Below are positions 7,506 to 14,011 of a stretch of DNA of 14,011 nucleotides, in pieces. The stretch spans positions 1-14,011 of the forward strand of contig JALUTL010000128.1 in NCBI GenBank assembly GCA_027016475.1. The letters are read 5' to 3'. Under the pieces are notes generated by a model. That model ran no database searches. It was not told where the DNA came from and worked only from the letters and a program-made list of their open reading frames with translations. Position 1 is the first letter of the stretch, and every line of letters starts with the position of its first letter. Made by a program: the position numbers and the translations under genes. The DNA is from Candidatus Heimdallarchaeota archaeon. Lineage in GTDB: Archaea > Asgardarchaeota > Heimdallarchaeia > Heimdallarchaeales > Kariarchaeaceae.

Positions 7506-7520
7506 TTATTTATTAAAAAT
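7506..7520 (+). promoter_or_regulatory. TATA-like box for the bactofilin-like gene
   Basis: TTATTTATTAAAAAT is centred about 25 bases before the ATG at 7538, the classic archaeal distance between TATA box and transcription start. No Shine-Dalgarno site is seen, so a leaderless mRNA is likely. This box and the CLC box lie back to back in the 136-base divergent region 7402-7537. Confidence 0.55.
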
Positions 7521-7537
7521 CGTTCCTTCTCTAACTT

Positions 7538-8512
7538 ATGGATGACCAAACAATTCATGATGCCCTGAGGGCAAAATTGGAATCTGGGGAAATCACACAA
7601 GAAGAGTATGAACATTTGACAAAAGATCTGGAACGCCTCAACCTTTTAGGGGCAAAAAGAACTGAAAGCAATCCAAAGGAGCATGTCTATTCCACCATCT
7701 CCGTCAATGGATCAAAAACGTTGGAGACAGGATTGGTCGAGGGTTCGACCTCTGTGAACGGGAAGCTCAAAGTTAAATCTGACCTGACAACGAAGGATCT
7801 AAGAGTCAACGGAAAGGTAGACATCGGGGGAAGTCTGGAAGTCAAAAATTCTGCATCAATATCCGGGAAGGTTGATGTTGCCGAAAACGCAACTTTCAGC
7901 AATGGAATTAAGGTATCTGGCAAGGTTGAGGTTGGAAATCAACTTGTGTTGGGAAGCGATAGCAAAATCTCAGGAAAACTGATCGCAAAAGGTGAAATTT
8001 TGGGAGATGGTACCCTTACCGTTCTTGGAAAAATCTATGGGAAGCAAATCCGTCATTCTGGCACAATCACCTCTTTGGGTCCCATAGTAGTTGCCGAGGA
8101 TATTGTTGCTCAACAATTTGTATCACGGGCTGGTGGTGGTGAAACAGGAGGCTCCATCAGGGCTAAAGCCGTGTCAATAGGCGAAGAATACATGAAGCAT
8201 TCTGTTTCCAAAGAAAATCTGTCTGCTGATCAAATCCAAAATTTCGCTCAATTGGCCAAATACCTGACAAACGTTATCCATCGGGCCGTTTCATCCACAA
8301 CGTTCCATGGACCTCCGCGTGTCTTTTCTGTAGGGGGCAGTGTCGAAGGTGATTCTATCAATCTGGCTTATGCCCATGTCAAAGGCGATGTCGTTGGTGA
8401 CAATGTCGTGATCGATTCTGACGTCATTGTGGAAGGGACAATAAAATACAGAAATTCAATTCAAGTTCCAGAAGGTTCTGAGTATCGTATTGAGCAAATT
8501 GCCACCGCCTAA
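7538..8512 (+). CDS. Bactofilin-like polymer-forming protein with SHOCT-like N-terminus
   Basis: The 324-residue soluble protein begins with a SHOCT-like short helix pair (LRAKLESGEITQEEYEHLTKDLERL, residues 10-34, of which the core is LESGEITQEEYEHL). From about 50 to 200 it is made of beta-helix rungs of 16-19 residues marked by recurring VNGK, ISGK or VSGK turns (72-76, 90-93, 108-111, 126-129, 144-147). A helical insertion at 215-253 follows, then a second beta stretch at 262-310 (VGGSVEGDSINLAYAHVKGDVVGDNVVIDSDVIVEG). This matches the polymer-forming cytoskeletal (bactofilin/DUF583) pattern, whose members self-assemble into filaments or scaffolds, often at the membrane. It has no signal peptide or transmembrane helix. 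Length exceeds simple bactofilins because of the N-terminal helix and the insertion. Family membership is fairly secure; filament formation here is inferred. Its TAA directly abuts the menD stop. Confidence 0.85.
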   Translation: MDDQTIHDALRAKLESGEITQEEYEHLTKDLERLNLLGAKRTESNPKEHVYSTISVNGSKTLETGLVEGSTSVNGKLKVKSDLTTKDLRVNGKVDIGGSLEVKNSASISGKVDVAENATFSNGIKVSGKVEVGNQLVLGSDSKISGKLIAKGEILGDGTLTVLGKIYGKQIRHSGTITSLGPIVVAEDIVAQQFVSRAGGGETGGSIRAKAVSIGEEYMKHSVSKENLSADQIQNFAQLAKYLTNVIHRAVSSTTFHGPPRVFSVGGSVEGDSINLAYAHVKGDVVGDNVVIDSDVIVEGTIKYRNSIQVPEGSEYRIEQIATA

Positions 8513-10219
8513 TCATTCACCAAATTCATTTTCAATAATTTTGACAAGCCCTTCAATCAAGTTTTTCCGGCGCATTTCATCTTCCATTCCATTCGTCTGC
8601 AACTCAACAAGCACGTTTCCGTCTGCATATGTCAGTTCCTTTTTCATTGTGAAGGGGTCTGCCTTTTCATATTCCATCCCATAGAAATTGGCAATGGCTT
8701 CGAAATGGAGGCTGTGTGGTGTGTAAAAGTATTTTTCAAAATTGTGATGGTTGAAAATGGGGAGTCGCGAAAAAATATTTCCTCCGTGATTGTTGATGAC
8801 CAATATTGTCAATTTACCGTCTAAACCAGATGAGAGGAAATTCAAGTCATGAATCAATGTTAAATCCCCTACTACTGCATACACCCTTTCATTCAGACCA
8901 ATTGAGATGCCAAGCGCTGTGGAAAGGTTTCCGTCTATCCCGCTTGTTCCTCTGTTGACAAATGTCCGAAGGCTTCCAAGATCGCTGAATTGTGCAGCAT
9001 GCCGAAGGCTTAAACTGTTGCCCAAAAAGACAGCTGATCCTTTTGGTACTGCTCTAATAAAGGTTGCAACTGCCGTTGCTTCCATAGGCTCTGTTTCAAT
9101 CAACTGGTCGATTTGCTGCCGTGTAAAATTTTCAAGCTTCTCCCATTGTGTTTTCCATTGATTGCTTCCTTCGGATCGCTTGATCCGGGATAGTGCAATC
9201 TCAACAAAGACATGTGGGTCTGCAACAAAAATCTCATGTGTGTTGTGGGAATCATCCTGCCATCTTCCAGAAGAAGAAACGAATACTCGCGGCGCATTTG
9301 TTCCTTCAAGAAACTCTCCCAGCCATTTTGAAACAGGCATTTTGCCGAATTGAATGATCAAATCTGGTTGCAGGCTCTTTCTTATCATTTTTGACTGGAG
9401 AAAGGTTTCATGTGTCCATATTCCATTGACATTCGAGCCAACATCCGAAAGAACAGGTGCATGTATGCTGTCGGCGAACATGTAAAGTAATTTGTCAAAG
9501 CCTTCTGTAGGCAGATTTGGCCCAACTACAATCATTGGCTTTTGAGATTTTGAAATAAGGGATACAAAAGAGTCGATTTGATCTGATGAAGGATGAACAG
9601 TCCCTTGTCTGATATTCTTTGGTTCCAACTTTTCAATCATGGTTGTTGCTTGCCATATTTCTTCACTGGTTGGTTCTAATGGTTTTCGAAACTGAAAATT
9701 GAAATGTACTGGCCCTGCAGGTGCGTTTGTTGACATGTGGACGGCTGTGGCGACTCTTGAAGCCACTGACTTGACTATTTTCCCAAAATGCTTCCACTCT
9801 TCACCTTCGGGTACACAGAACTCGTGAAAGTATTTTGCGTAGCTCCCAAAGATTTGATATTGGTCTATTGTCTGGTTAGAGCCTGTTTCCTGCAATTCAT
9901 AAGGCCTGTCCGCAGAGGCAACCACTATGGGAACTTCTGATTGATAGGCTTCTATTATAGCAGGAAAGTAGTTGGCGACTGCCGTTCCAGACGTGCAAAC
10001 CAACAATGTTGGCTTACGTGTTGCCTTAGCTATTCCCAAGGCAACAAAACCTGCACTTCTTTCGTCATACACAATCCCAGTCCACAATTGTTCTTTCTGT
10101 TCAGCCACGGCCAATGTCAAAGGCGTGGATCGTGAGCCTGGAGATATGACTGCATACCTGACCCCATGCTTCATCAATTGGTCGACAAATGTTCGGGCAA
10201 GAGTATAATTATGGCTCAT
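8513..10219 (-). CDS. menD: SEPHCHC synthase (MenD)
   Basis: The 568-residue thiamine-diphosphate enzyme (E. coli MenD is 556) joins isochorismate and 2-oxoglutarate to give SEPHCHC, the first committed step of menaquinone synthesis. Seen in order are VISPGSRSTPL (24-34), the cofactor-activating Glu53 in YDERSAGFVALGIAK, TSGTAVANYFPAIIEA (76-91), ADRPYEL plus GSNQTIDQ (103-120), NRGTSGIDGN (422-431), and the ThDP/Mg motif GDL (451-453) followed by NN-HGGNIFSRLP (476-486). The ATG at 10219 overlaps the TGA of the upstream isochorismate synthase gene (ATGA), with a Shine-Dalgarno site in front; an upstream ATG at 10279 would add 20 residues inside the other gene and is unlikely. It ends directly against the bactofilin-like gene stop. 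The partner enzyme supplies its substrate. Later genes (menH, menC, menE, menB, menA) are not in the window. Confidence 0.96.
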   Translation of the reverse strand: MSHNYTLARTFVDQLMKHGVRYAVISPGSRSTPLTLAVAEQKEQLWTGIVYDERSAGFVALGIAKATRKPTLLVCTSGTAVANYFPAIIEAYQSEVPIVVASADRPYELQETGSNQTIDQYQIFGSYAKYFHEFCVPEGEEWKHFGKIVKSVASRVATAVHMSTNAPAGPVHFNFQFRKPLEPTSEEIWQATTMIEKLEPKNIRQGTVHPSSDQIDSFVSLISKSQKPMIVVGPNLPTEGFDKLLYMFADSIHAPVLSDVGSNVNGIWTHETFLQSKMIRKSLQPDLIIQFGKMPVSKWLGEFLEGTNAPRVFVSSSGRWQDDSHNTHEIFVADPHVFVEIALSRIKRSEGSNQWKTQWEKLENFTRQQIDQLIETEPMEATAVATFIRAVPKGSAVFLGNSLSLRHAAQFSDLGSLRTFVNRGTSGIDGNLSTALGISIGLNERVYAVVGDLTLIHDLNFLSSGLDGKLTILVINNHGGNIFSRLPIFNHHNFEKYFYTPHSLHFEAIANFYGMEYEKADPFTMKKELTYADGNVLVELQTNGMEDEMRRKNLIEGLVKIIENEFGE

Positions 10220-11583
10220 GCACTTCCTTCCTCCAAAAATTGTAGGATTGCCCTCATCTTCATTTCGGCTTCCTTCCATTCTTCTTCGCTGTTTGATCCC
10301 TCAACTATTCCTGCCCCTGCAAAAGTCCACAACGAATCTTGTGTTGCCAAGGCACATCTGAGGATCACAGAAAACCGGTAATTGCCGAAAAAATCGGCCA
10401 ATCCTATGAACCCCGTATACCACCCCCGATCAAATGGTTCATTGTTGGAAATGAAGTCTGTTGCCGCGTCTTTTGGAACTCCTCCTACGGCAGGTGTCGG
10501 ATGGAGTGCCAGAAGCGGACTATAGCTGTCAACTTCCTCTTTCAACACTGCTTCGATTGGCGTATACAGGTGCTGGATGTTTTTCAGTTCCATTATTTGA
10601 GGAGTGTCTGAGAGAGTCATTTTTTTGACAAAAGGACGAAGCGCTTGGCTGATCGCTTCTGTGACTGCCCTATGCTCTATGGCCATTTTCTGCGATGAGA
10701 TGAGTAGTTGCTTTAGTTTTTGATTGGTGGCACTGCTCTTTGATTTCTGAACAGTTCCTGCCAAGGCCATAGTTTTCAGAACCTCTCCGGTTTTTTCAAG
10801 CAATATCTCCGGTGAGGCCCCAAAACAGACTGACTGATTGTCATGAACAAAGTACAGTGTACTTTCCTCATAGATGTGTTCCAATTGGGATAGGCAGAAT
10901 GCTGCCAATTTCCACGGAGGGTATGTGTGACCGTATTCTTTGCATCTTGCCAAAACCACTTTGTGTAAATGTCCACTTTGTATTTCCTGAATTGCTTGAG
11001 TCACCATTTGTGTCCAACTGTCTTTTTGCGGTAAGTTTTTCCTGAAAGTAATCGATCGATCAATTGATGGGGTGGATATCGAAACAAATAGCTCTCGCCC
11101 CATTCTGCTGGCATTGTCAAGCTCTTTTTCATCTTTTCCTATGAAAATCAGTGTGCATCTTCCGTTTTCCCAAATCAACGTAAGTTTTGGAAGGAGAACT
11201 AAGGATTGCGGAATTCCGTCCCATGGCTTGTCCTGCTTTGGTTTGTGGCGAAAGGGAAACACCATGCAAAGCTTCACCAAACGAATTGCTTTGGAAAAAA
11301 CCAATGGGCTCAATTCACCTACATGGCCCCATTTTTCCATTTCAACTTCTCCAACTTGTCCTTCGACAATCCTTCCTAATGTTTGCTTGATGCGGCCTTT
11401 AATCATCTCTTTTTTGTCATTAAAATAAGCGACAGCTTGTCCAATGCCTAAGACAATGGATGTTGGTGTCTTGACAAAAAAGGCTATGTCCTGACGTTCC
11501 TTCCCTAAGAGGTTCTCTATCAAAGGTTGCTTGCAATCAAAGGACACGGCGGCAAGGCGCAATGGAGATTGTACTTTTGACAC
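10216..11583 (-). CDS. menF: Isochorismate synthase (MenF type)
   Basis: The 455-residue chorismate-utilising enzyme (E. coli MenF is 431) converts chorismate to isochorismate with Mg2+. The conserved C-terminal half shows HKVVLAR with general base Lys208, FGASPE with Glu259 (50 residues later, as in MenF and EntC), ALAGT (274-278), EH (303-304), HPTPAVGGVPKDAA (361-374), FDRGWYTGFIG (384-394) and AGAGIVEGS (422-430). The LAGT form and the MenD gene directly downstream favour isochorismate synthase over anthranilate or aminodeoxychorismate synthase. It is named menF by context; a siderophore or salicylate role (entC/pchA) is unlikely beside menD. The start is a GTG at 11583 with a TTAATT box about 26 bases upstream and a stronger GATATATTAA about 43 upstream. 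It overlaps menD by 4 bases. Confidence 0.94.
   Translation of the reverse strand: MSKVQSPLRLAAVSFDCKQPLIENLLGKERQDIAFFVKTPTSIVLGIGQAVAYFNDKKEMIKGRIKQTLGRIVEGQVGEVEMEKWGHVGELSPLVFSKAIRLVKLCMVFPFRHKPKQDKPWDGIPQSLVLLPKLTLIWENGRCTLIFIGKDEKELDNASRMGRELFVSISTPSIDRSITFRKNLPQKDSWTQMVTQAIQEIQSGHLHKVVLARCKEYGHTYPPWKLAAFCLSQLEHIYEESTLYFVHDNQSVCFGASPEILLEKTGEVLKTMALAGTVQKSKSSATNQKLKQLLISSQKMAIEHRAVTEAISQALRPFVKKMTLSDTPQIMELKNIQHLYTPIEAVLKEEVDSYSPLLALHPTPAVGGVPKDAATDFISNNEPFDRGWYTGFIGLADFFGNYRFSVILRCALATQDSLWTFAGAGIVEGSNSEEEWKEAEMKMRAILQFLEEGSA
10223..10234 (-). promoter_or_regulatory. Shine-Dalgarno site for menD
   Basis: On the minus strand the sequence reads GGAGGAAGGAAG, ending a few bases before the ATG at 10219. 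It lies inside the last codons of the isochorismate synthase gene. It decides the menD start and suggests efficient coupled translation of the two enzymes. Confidence 0.7.
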
Positions 11584-11604
11584 CCTATTTCCAAATTAAT
11601 CAGA

Positions 11605-11634
11605 CGAATTAAGGGTTGTGTTAATATATCACAA
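11605..11634 (-). promoter_or_regulatory. menF-menD promoter region with TTGTG-N9-CACAA
   Basis: Two minus-strand TATA candidates are seen: TTAATT (11607-11612), about 26 bases before the GTG at 11583, and GATATATTAA (11621-11630), about 43 bases before it. The second is bracketed by a perfect inverted repeat, TTGTG at 11616-11620 and CACAA at 11630-11634. A repressor bound there would cover the TATA box, so this is a plausible operator. Which TATA box is used cannot be told from sequence. Confidence 0.4.
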
Positions 11635-11700
11635 TATCGATCGATTTCAGTTGGTTGTTGGTTATGGGTGTCACAACCTTTATTGCGATACAACCCTAAT
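11608..11700. repeat. Inverted GGGTTGT motifs in the divergent region
   Basis: ATTAAGGGTTGTG (from 11608) is mirrored by TACAACCCTAAT (to 11700): read on the other strand the latter is ATTAGGGTTGTA. Further GGTTGTTGGTT and GTCACAACC copies lie between (about 11652-11679), and a perfect ATCGATCGAT palindrome sits at 11637-11646. The 126-base divergent region thus carries several related GGTTGT elements, possibly binding sites for one regulator of both flanking genes. It could also be chance in A/T-rich DNA. Confidence 0.35.
11677..11685 (+). promoter_or_regulatory. TATA-like box for the 11710 gene
   Basis: CCTTTATTG is centred about 28 bases before the GTG at 11710, matching the leaderless spacing of other genes here. 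This supports GTG 11710 rather than the ATG at 11761 as the start. Confidence 0.4.
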
Positions 11701-11709
11701 GGGTGAATT

Positions 11710-13710
11710 GTGAAACACATTCGACTGCTTGCAATATGGCAGATTTTCTTGGTTTTTACTATGGCCATTCCATCTTCAGTTGCATTTTCCTATCAATTTA
11801 AACGAATAAGCTATGGTTATTCCTATTTCTATGATGTTGCAACAGATGGGACAAATCTTTTCATTGCCAACCAATATGATATCATCGCCTACAGGATGCA
11901 AACTCCTACGTTCCCTGTCTATCTTGGTGCTTTGCCGAATGTTTCTGGCAACTTTACTTTGATTTTGACCACTGACAATTATCTCTTAGTGCATGATGGG
12001 CTTGGACAAAAAATCCTCATCATTTCTAAACCTACTGCATTCACAGATCTGGCGGAATTTCAACATATCCGGACATTGGAAACAGTACCTTCGCAGTTTC
12101 GAGAAATGATTGTCTACAATAACTTCTTGTTCATTTATGGAGATGGCTTGATTGTTTATTCATTGAGCAACTTCTCCACGCTGCACTTAGATGGCATGAT
12201 GGAAATTTATGAAATGGAACCGCTCAATTCAACATTTTTTGTTGCAACAACTCCTACTGGCGTGGGTTTGATCAATATGGACTCTTTTTCATTTTCATTG
12301 GCCTGGAATGTTTCCATCATGCCAACTGCAAGGATGCTGATAAATGGTAACACTGTTCATCTCTACCAAAACAACACCCATTCAACTTACGATTTGTCAA
12401 CTAATGTCTCACGTCTTGTGTCCACAGGCATTCCACAGATAACACAACTCATATCTCACAATAATTCAACCTATGCAGTAACGCTGAGTTCCATTTACCT
12501 TTTGGACGAATCATATGGTATTGACACAGTCGTCCAAACAAGGATCCTTGGAGATCAAATAACTGGTTCTGTCTCATTCGGAGAAAGTCTGATTCTTTCA
12601 ATGGGGATCAGCGGGATGGTAATCATTCAGCCTAATCCGGCGGACAATTGGGAAATTGCCGCTGAAAGAGACCTTCCTTCAAATAACTTTCGCCACGTTG
12701 GAACGTTGTATCTGCAAGACAGCCACTACGCCTTTGCGGCCTCAGAATGGGACAGCATCATTTATTTTCTTGTTGACCCCACCGTCGTCTCAATTTCGAA
12801 TGAAATGCTTCAAGATCAATTGAACGTCCAAACCATTCCATGGCGAGCAGAAATGCTGTCCGTTGCTTCAATAGACAATGCCATATTGGTTTCAAACTCG
12901 TCGAAACTGAGCATAATACAATTGTCCCAAACGGGTTCCCATTCACTTGCAATTCAGACCTCATCTTTATTTGGATGGGGCATTTCTGCCAAAGGCAACC
13001 TGTTTTCCATCACCAATGGGACGCATGTGATTCTTGCCCAATATTCACGCTCCTCGCCTGTCCTGTCAATAGTCAGTTCTGTTCCTTTGACAAATGTATC
13101 TGACACGTATTTTACCGGTGCCGCAATTTATTTTGCAAACCAAAGCATGTTCGGTCGAATCCAAATGCAGGGCACACAACTTTCACACCCTCAATTTTTG
13201 GGGTCTCCTCTTTCTCTAAAATCAATCACGGATATATATGCCACTGAAACCATGATCCTCTTGTCTGGAAATGGGGCTGTCGTGGAGGCTCATCCGCTGT
13301 CGCAAGAGGAATCCCCCCAGATATTCGCTCCAAACGACAATGGAACAAAGATAATTTCAATACCGGAAGACGGAATATTGGTTGCAGGTAGCAGACAGCT
13401 TTTTGCTTTTCCAAGTCAGTCGTTCCCGCTTTCCACTCCTACTGAGTTTGGTTCCGCCACTCTCTTTGACATTGCAATTCTTGAAAATGTTCAGTTATTT
13501 CTTGGAGCAGAAGGAATAAATGGTCTTGCCTTGTTCAACTTTGATACGGAGGAGTTTCCCGATTTTTCCCTTTTCCTTGCCATTCTTTTCCTTTCCTTGC
13601 CTGTTTTGTTAATTCTTATTGTTGCGTTTACCATTTGGAAACGGTATCGAAGAAAACGCCATGCATCATCTCCAGACATGCAGGTTCTTGATGAGTATTT
13701 CAGAAACTGA
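11710..13710 (+). CDS. Exported beta-propeller-like protein, single C-terminal membrane anchor
   Basis: The 666-residue protein has a signal peptide at 1-26 (KHIRLL, hydrophobic core, SVAFS), a long extracellular region, one membrane helix at 619-643 (FSLFLAILFLSLPVLLILIV core) and a short basic tail starting KRYRRKRH. This is a type I orientation. The outer region is rich in short beta-strand units such as YDVATDGTNLFIANQYDIIAY and TYFTGAAIYFANQSMF, of the form 'strand, loop, LYxAxxxGI, strand', as in LVIVP-type or other beta-propeller repeats. It holds many N-x-S/T sequons (for example NVSGNFT, NNST, NSS, NGT, NQS), so heavy N-glycosylation is likely. The start is GTG; the first ATG (11761) would cut the signal peptide in half. 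It probably works at the cell surface in binding or adhesion; no partner is known. It is divergent from menF. Confidence 0.8.
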   Translation: MKHIRLLAIWQIFLVFTMAIPSSVAFSYQFKRISYGYSYFYDVATDGTNLFIANQYDIIAYRMQTPTFPVYLGALPNVSGNFTLILTTDNYLLVHDGLGQKILIISKPTAFTDLAEFQHIRTLETVPSQFREMIVYNNFLFIYGDGLIVYSLSNFSTLHLDGMMEIYEMEPLNSTFFVATTPTGVGLINMDSFSFSLAWNVSIMPTARMLINGNTVHLYQNNTHSTYDLSTNVSRLVSTGIPQITQLISHNNSTYAVTLSSIYLLDESYGIDTVVQTRILGDQITGSVSFGESLILSMGISGMVIIQPNPADNWEIAAERDLPSNNFRHVGTLYLQDSHYAFAASEWDSIIYFLVDPTVVSISNEMLQDQLNVQTIPWRAEMLSVASIDNAILVSNSSKLSIIQLSQTGSHSLAIQTSSLFGWGISAKGNLFSITNGTHVILAQYSRSSPVLSIVSSVPLTNVSDTYFTGAAIYFANQSMFGRIQMQGTQLSHPQFLGSPLSLKSITDIYATETMILLSGNGAVVEAHPLSQEESPQIFAPNDNGTKIISIPEDGILVAGSRQLFAFPSQSFPLSTPTEFGSATLFDIAILENVQLFLGAEGINGLALFNFDTEEFPDFSLFLAILFLSLPVLLILIVAFTIWKRYRRKRHASSPDMQVLDEYFRN

Positions 13711-13793
13711 TGCCTTCTAAATTGCTGACAAAACTTTGTGGAATTCTTTTCTGATTCTCAATTTCCACAATTCAGTCTTGCTGGTTTTTGTGA
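13711..13793. other. Convergent gap with 8-bp inverted repeat
   Basis: This 83-base gap separates two convergent genes. TTGTGGAA at 13736-13743 and TTCCACAA at 13763-13770 are exact inverted copies with a 19-base T-rich spacer. It may end transcription from both sides, but the stem is short and the loop long, so this is weak. Confidence 0.25.
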
Positions 13794-14011
13794 TCACTGA
13801 TTGAATTTAGGATCTAGCTCATGACGCAATATCCCATGTCCAAGAAATTCCATTAGCATGTCCTCAACCATTGCAAACCTTCTTTTCCATTCGTTTATAT
13901 TGTCAAACTGCCTTAACCATTCTCCATATCCTGTCTTCTTTATCTGCTCTGAATATCGATCTGGCGTTTCAAATTCATGTCCCTCAACTTCAACATATTT
14001 CTTCCTTTCGG
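13794..14011 (-). CDS. C-terminal end of an unrecognised gene (partial)
   Basis: An open frame on the minus strand runs in from the right edge and ends at TGA (13794-13796). It codes for about 72 residues, starting near ERKKYVEVEGHEFETPDRYS and ending ILRHELDPKFNQ. The composition is normal for a soluble protein: charged, with aromatic residues and amphipathic helix stretches such as NEWKRRFAMVEDMLMEFLG. There is no stop in this frame through 218 bases. The start lies outside the window, and no family is recognised. The gene converges on the 11710-13710 gene. Confidence 0.6.
   Translation of the reverse strand, partial: ERKKYVEVEGHEFETPDRYSEQIKKTGYGEWLRQFDNINEWKRRFAMVEDMLMEFLGHGILRHELDPKFNQ

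Noticed and set aside
10220..10279. Upstream ATG (10279) extending MenD by 20 residues
   Set aside because: It lies wholly inside the isochorismate synthase gene; the ATGA overlap with a strong Shine-Dalgarno site at 10219 is far better and gives the normal MenD N-terminus.
11050..11064. Second ATCGATCGAT-type palindrome inside menF
   Set aside because: It lies in coding sequence (the codons for SIDRSI) and is explained by codon content; it was not counted as a regulatory site.

Overview
This window looks like a piece of an archaeal chromosome. Its GC content is roughly 40-45% by eye. Most transcription units start with an A/T-rich TATA-like box about 25-30 bases before the start codon, which leaves almost no 5' leader; this is the archaeal leaderless promoter layout. 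Genes inside operons have Shine-Dalgarno sequences instead (before the 1100 gene and before menD). The gene mix (menaquinone pathway, L-aspartate oxidase, leucine-rich repeats, a bactofilin-like protein, a sequon-rich type I membrane protein) would suit an Asgard archaeon, possibly of the Heimdallarchaeia type. That placement is an inference from content; no marker gene here proves it.

Layout, left to right. (1) 53-1846 (+): two adjacent, poorly known envelope genes. The first has a signal peptide, a segment with a His/Cys pattern like clan CD (caspase/legumain-like) peptidases, and a hydrophobic Ala/Gly-rich C-terminal half. The second is a small membrane protein that weakly resembles the TIGR04222 pattern. 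(2) 1894-3915 (-): a leucine-rich repeat protein, endonuclease IV (nfo, AP-site repair) and a YkgJ-type cysteine-cluster protein. (3) 4027-5664 (+): L-aspartate oxidase (nadB), divergent from the YkgJ gene. (4) 5659-7401 (-): a CLC chloride channel/transporter with two CBS domains, overlapping the end of nadB by 6 bases. (5) 7538-8512 (+): a bactofilin-like beta-helical polymer-forming protein with an N-terminal SHOCT-like helix, divergent from the CLC gene. (6) 8513-11583 (-): isochorismate synthase followed by MenD, with ATGA overlap, giving the first two committed steps of menaquinone synthesis from chorismate. (7) 11710-13710 (+): a 666-residue exported beta-propeller-like protein anchored by one C-terminal membrane helix. 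(8) 13794 to the right edge (-): the C-terminal end of an unrecognised gene.

The recognised enzymes are housekeeping: NAD synthesis, quinone synthesis for a membrane respiratory chain, DNA base-excision repair and anion transport. They sit among envelope or structural genes of unknown role. No RNA genes, CRISPR arrays, insertion sequences or integration sites were seen. The least explained material is the 53-1846 gene pair, including a GC change inside its first gene, and the repeat-rich divergent promoter region at 11584-11709.
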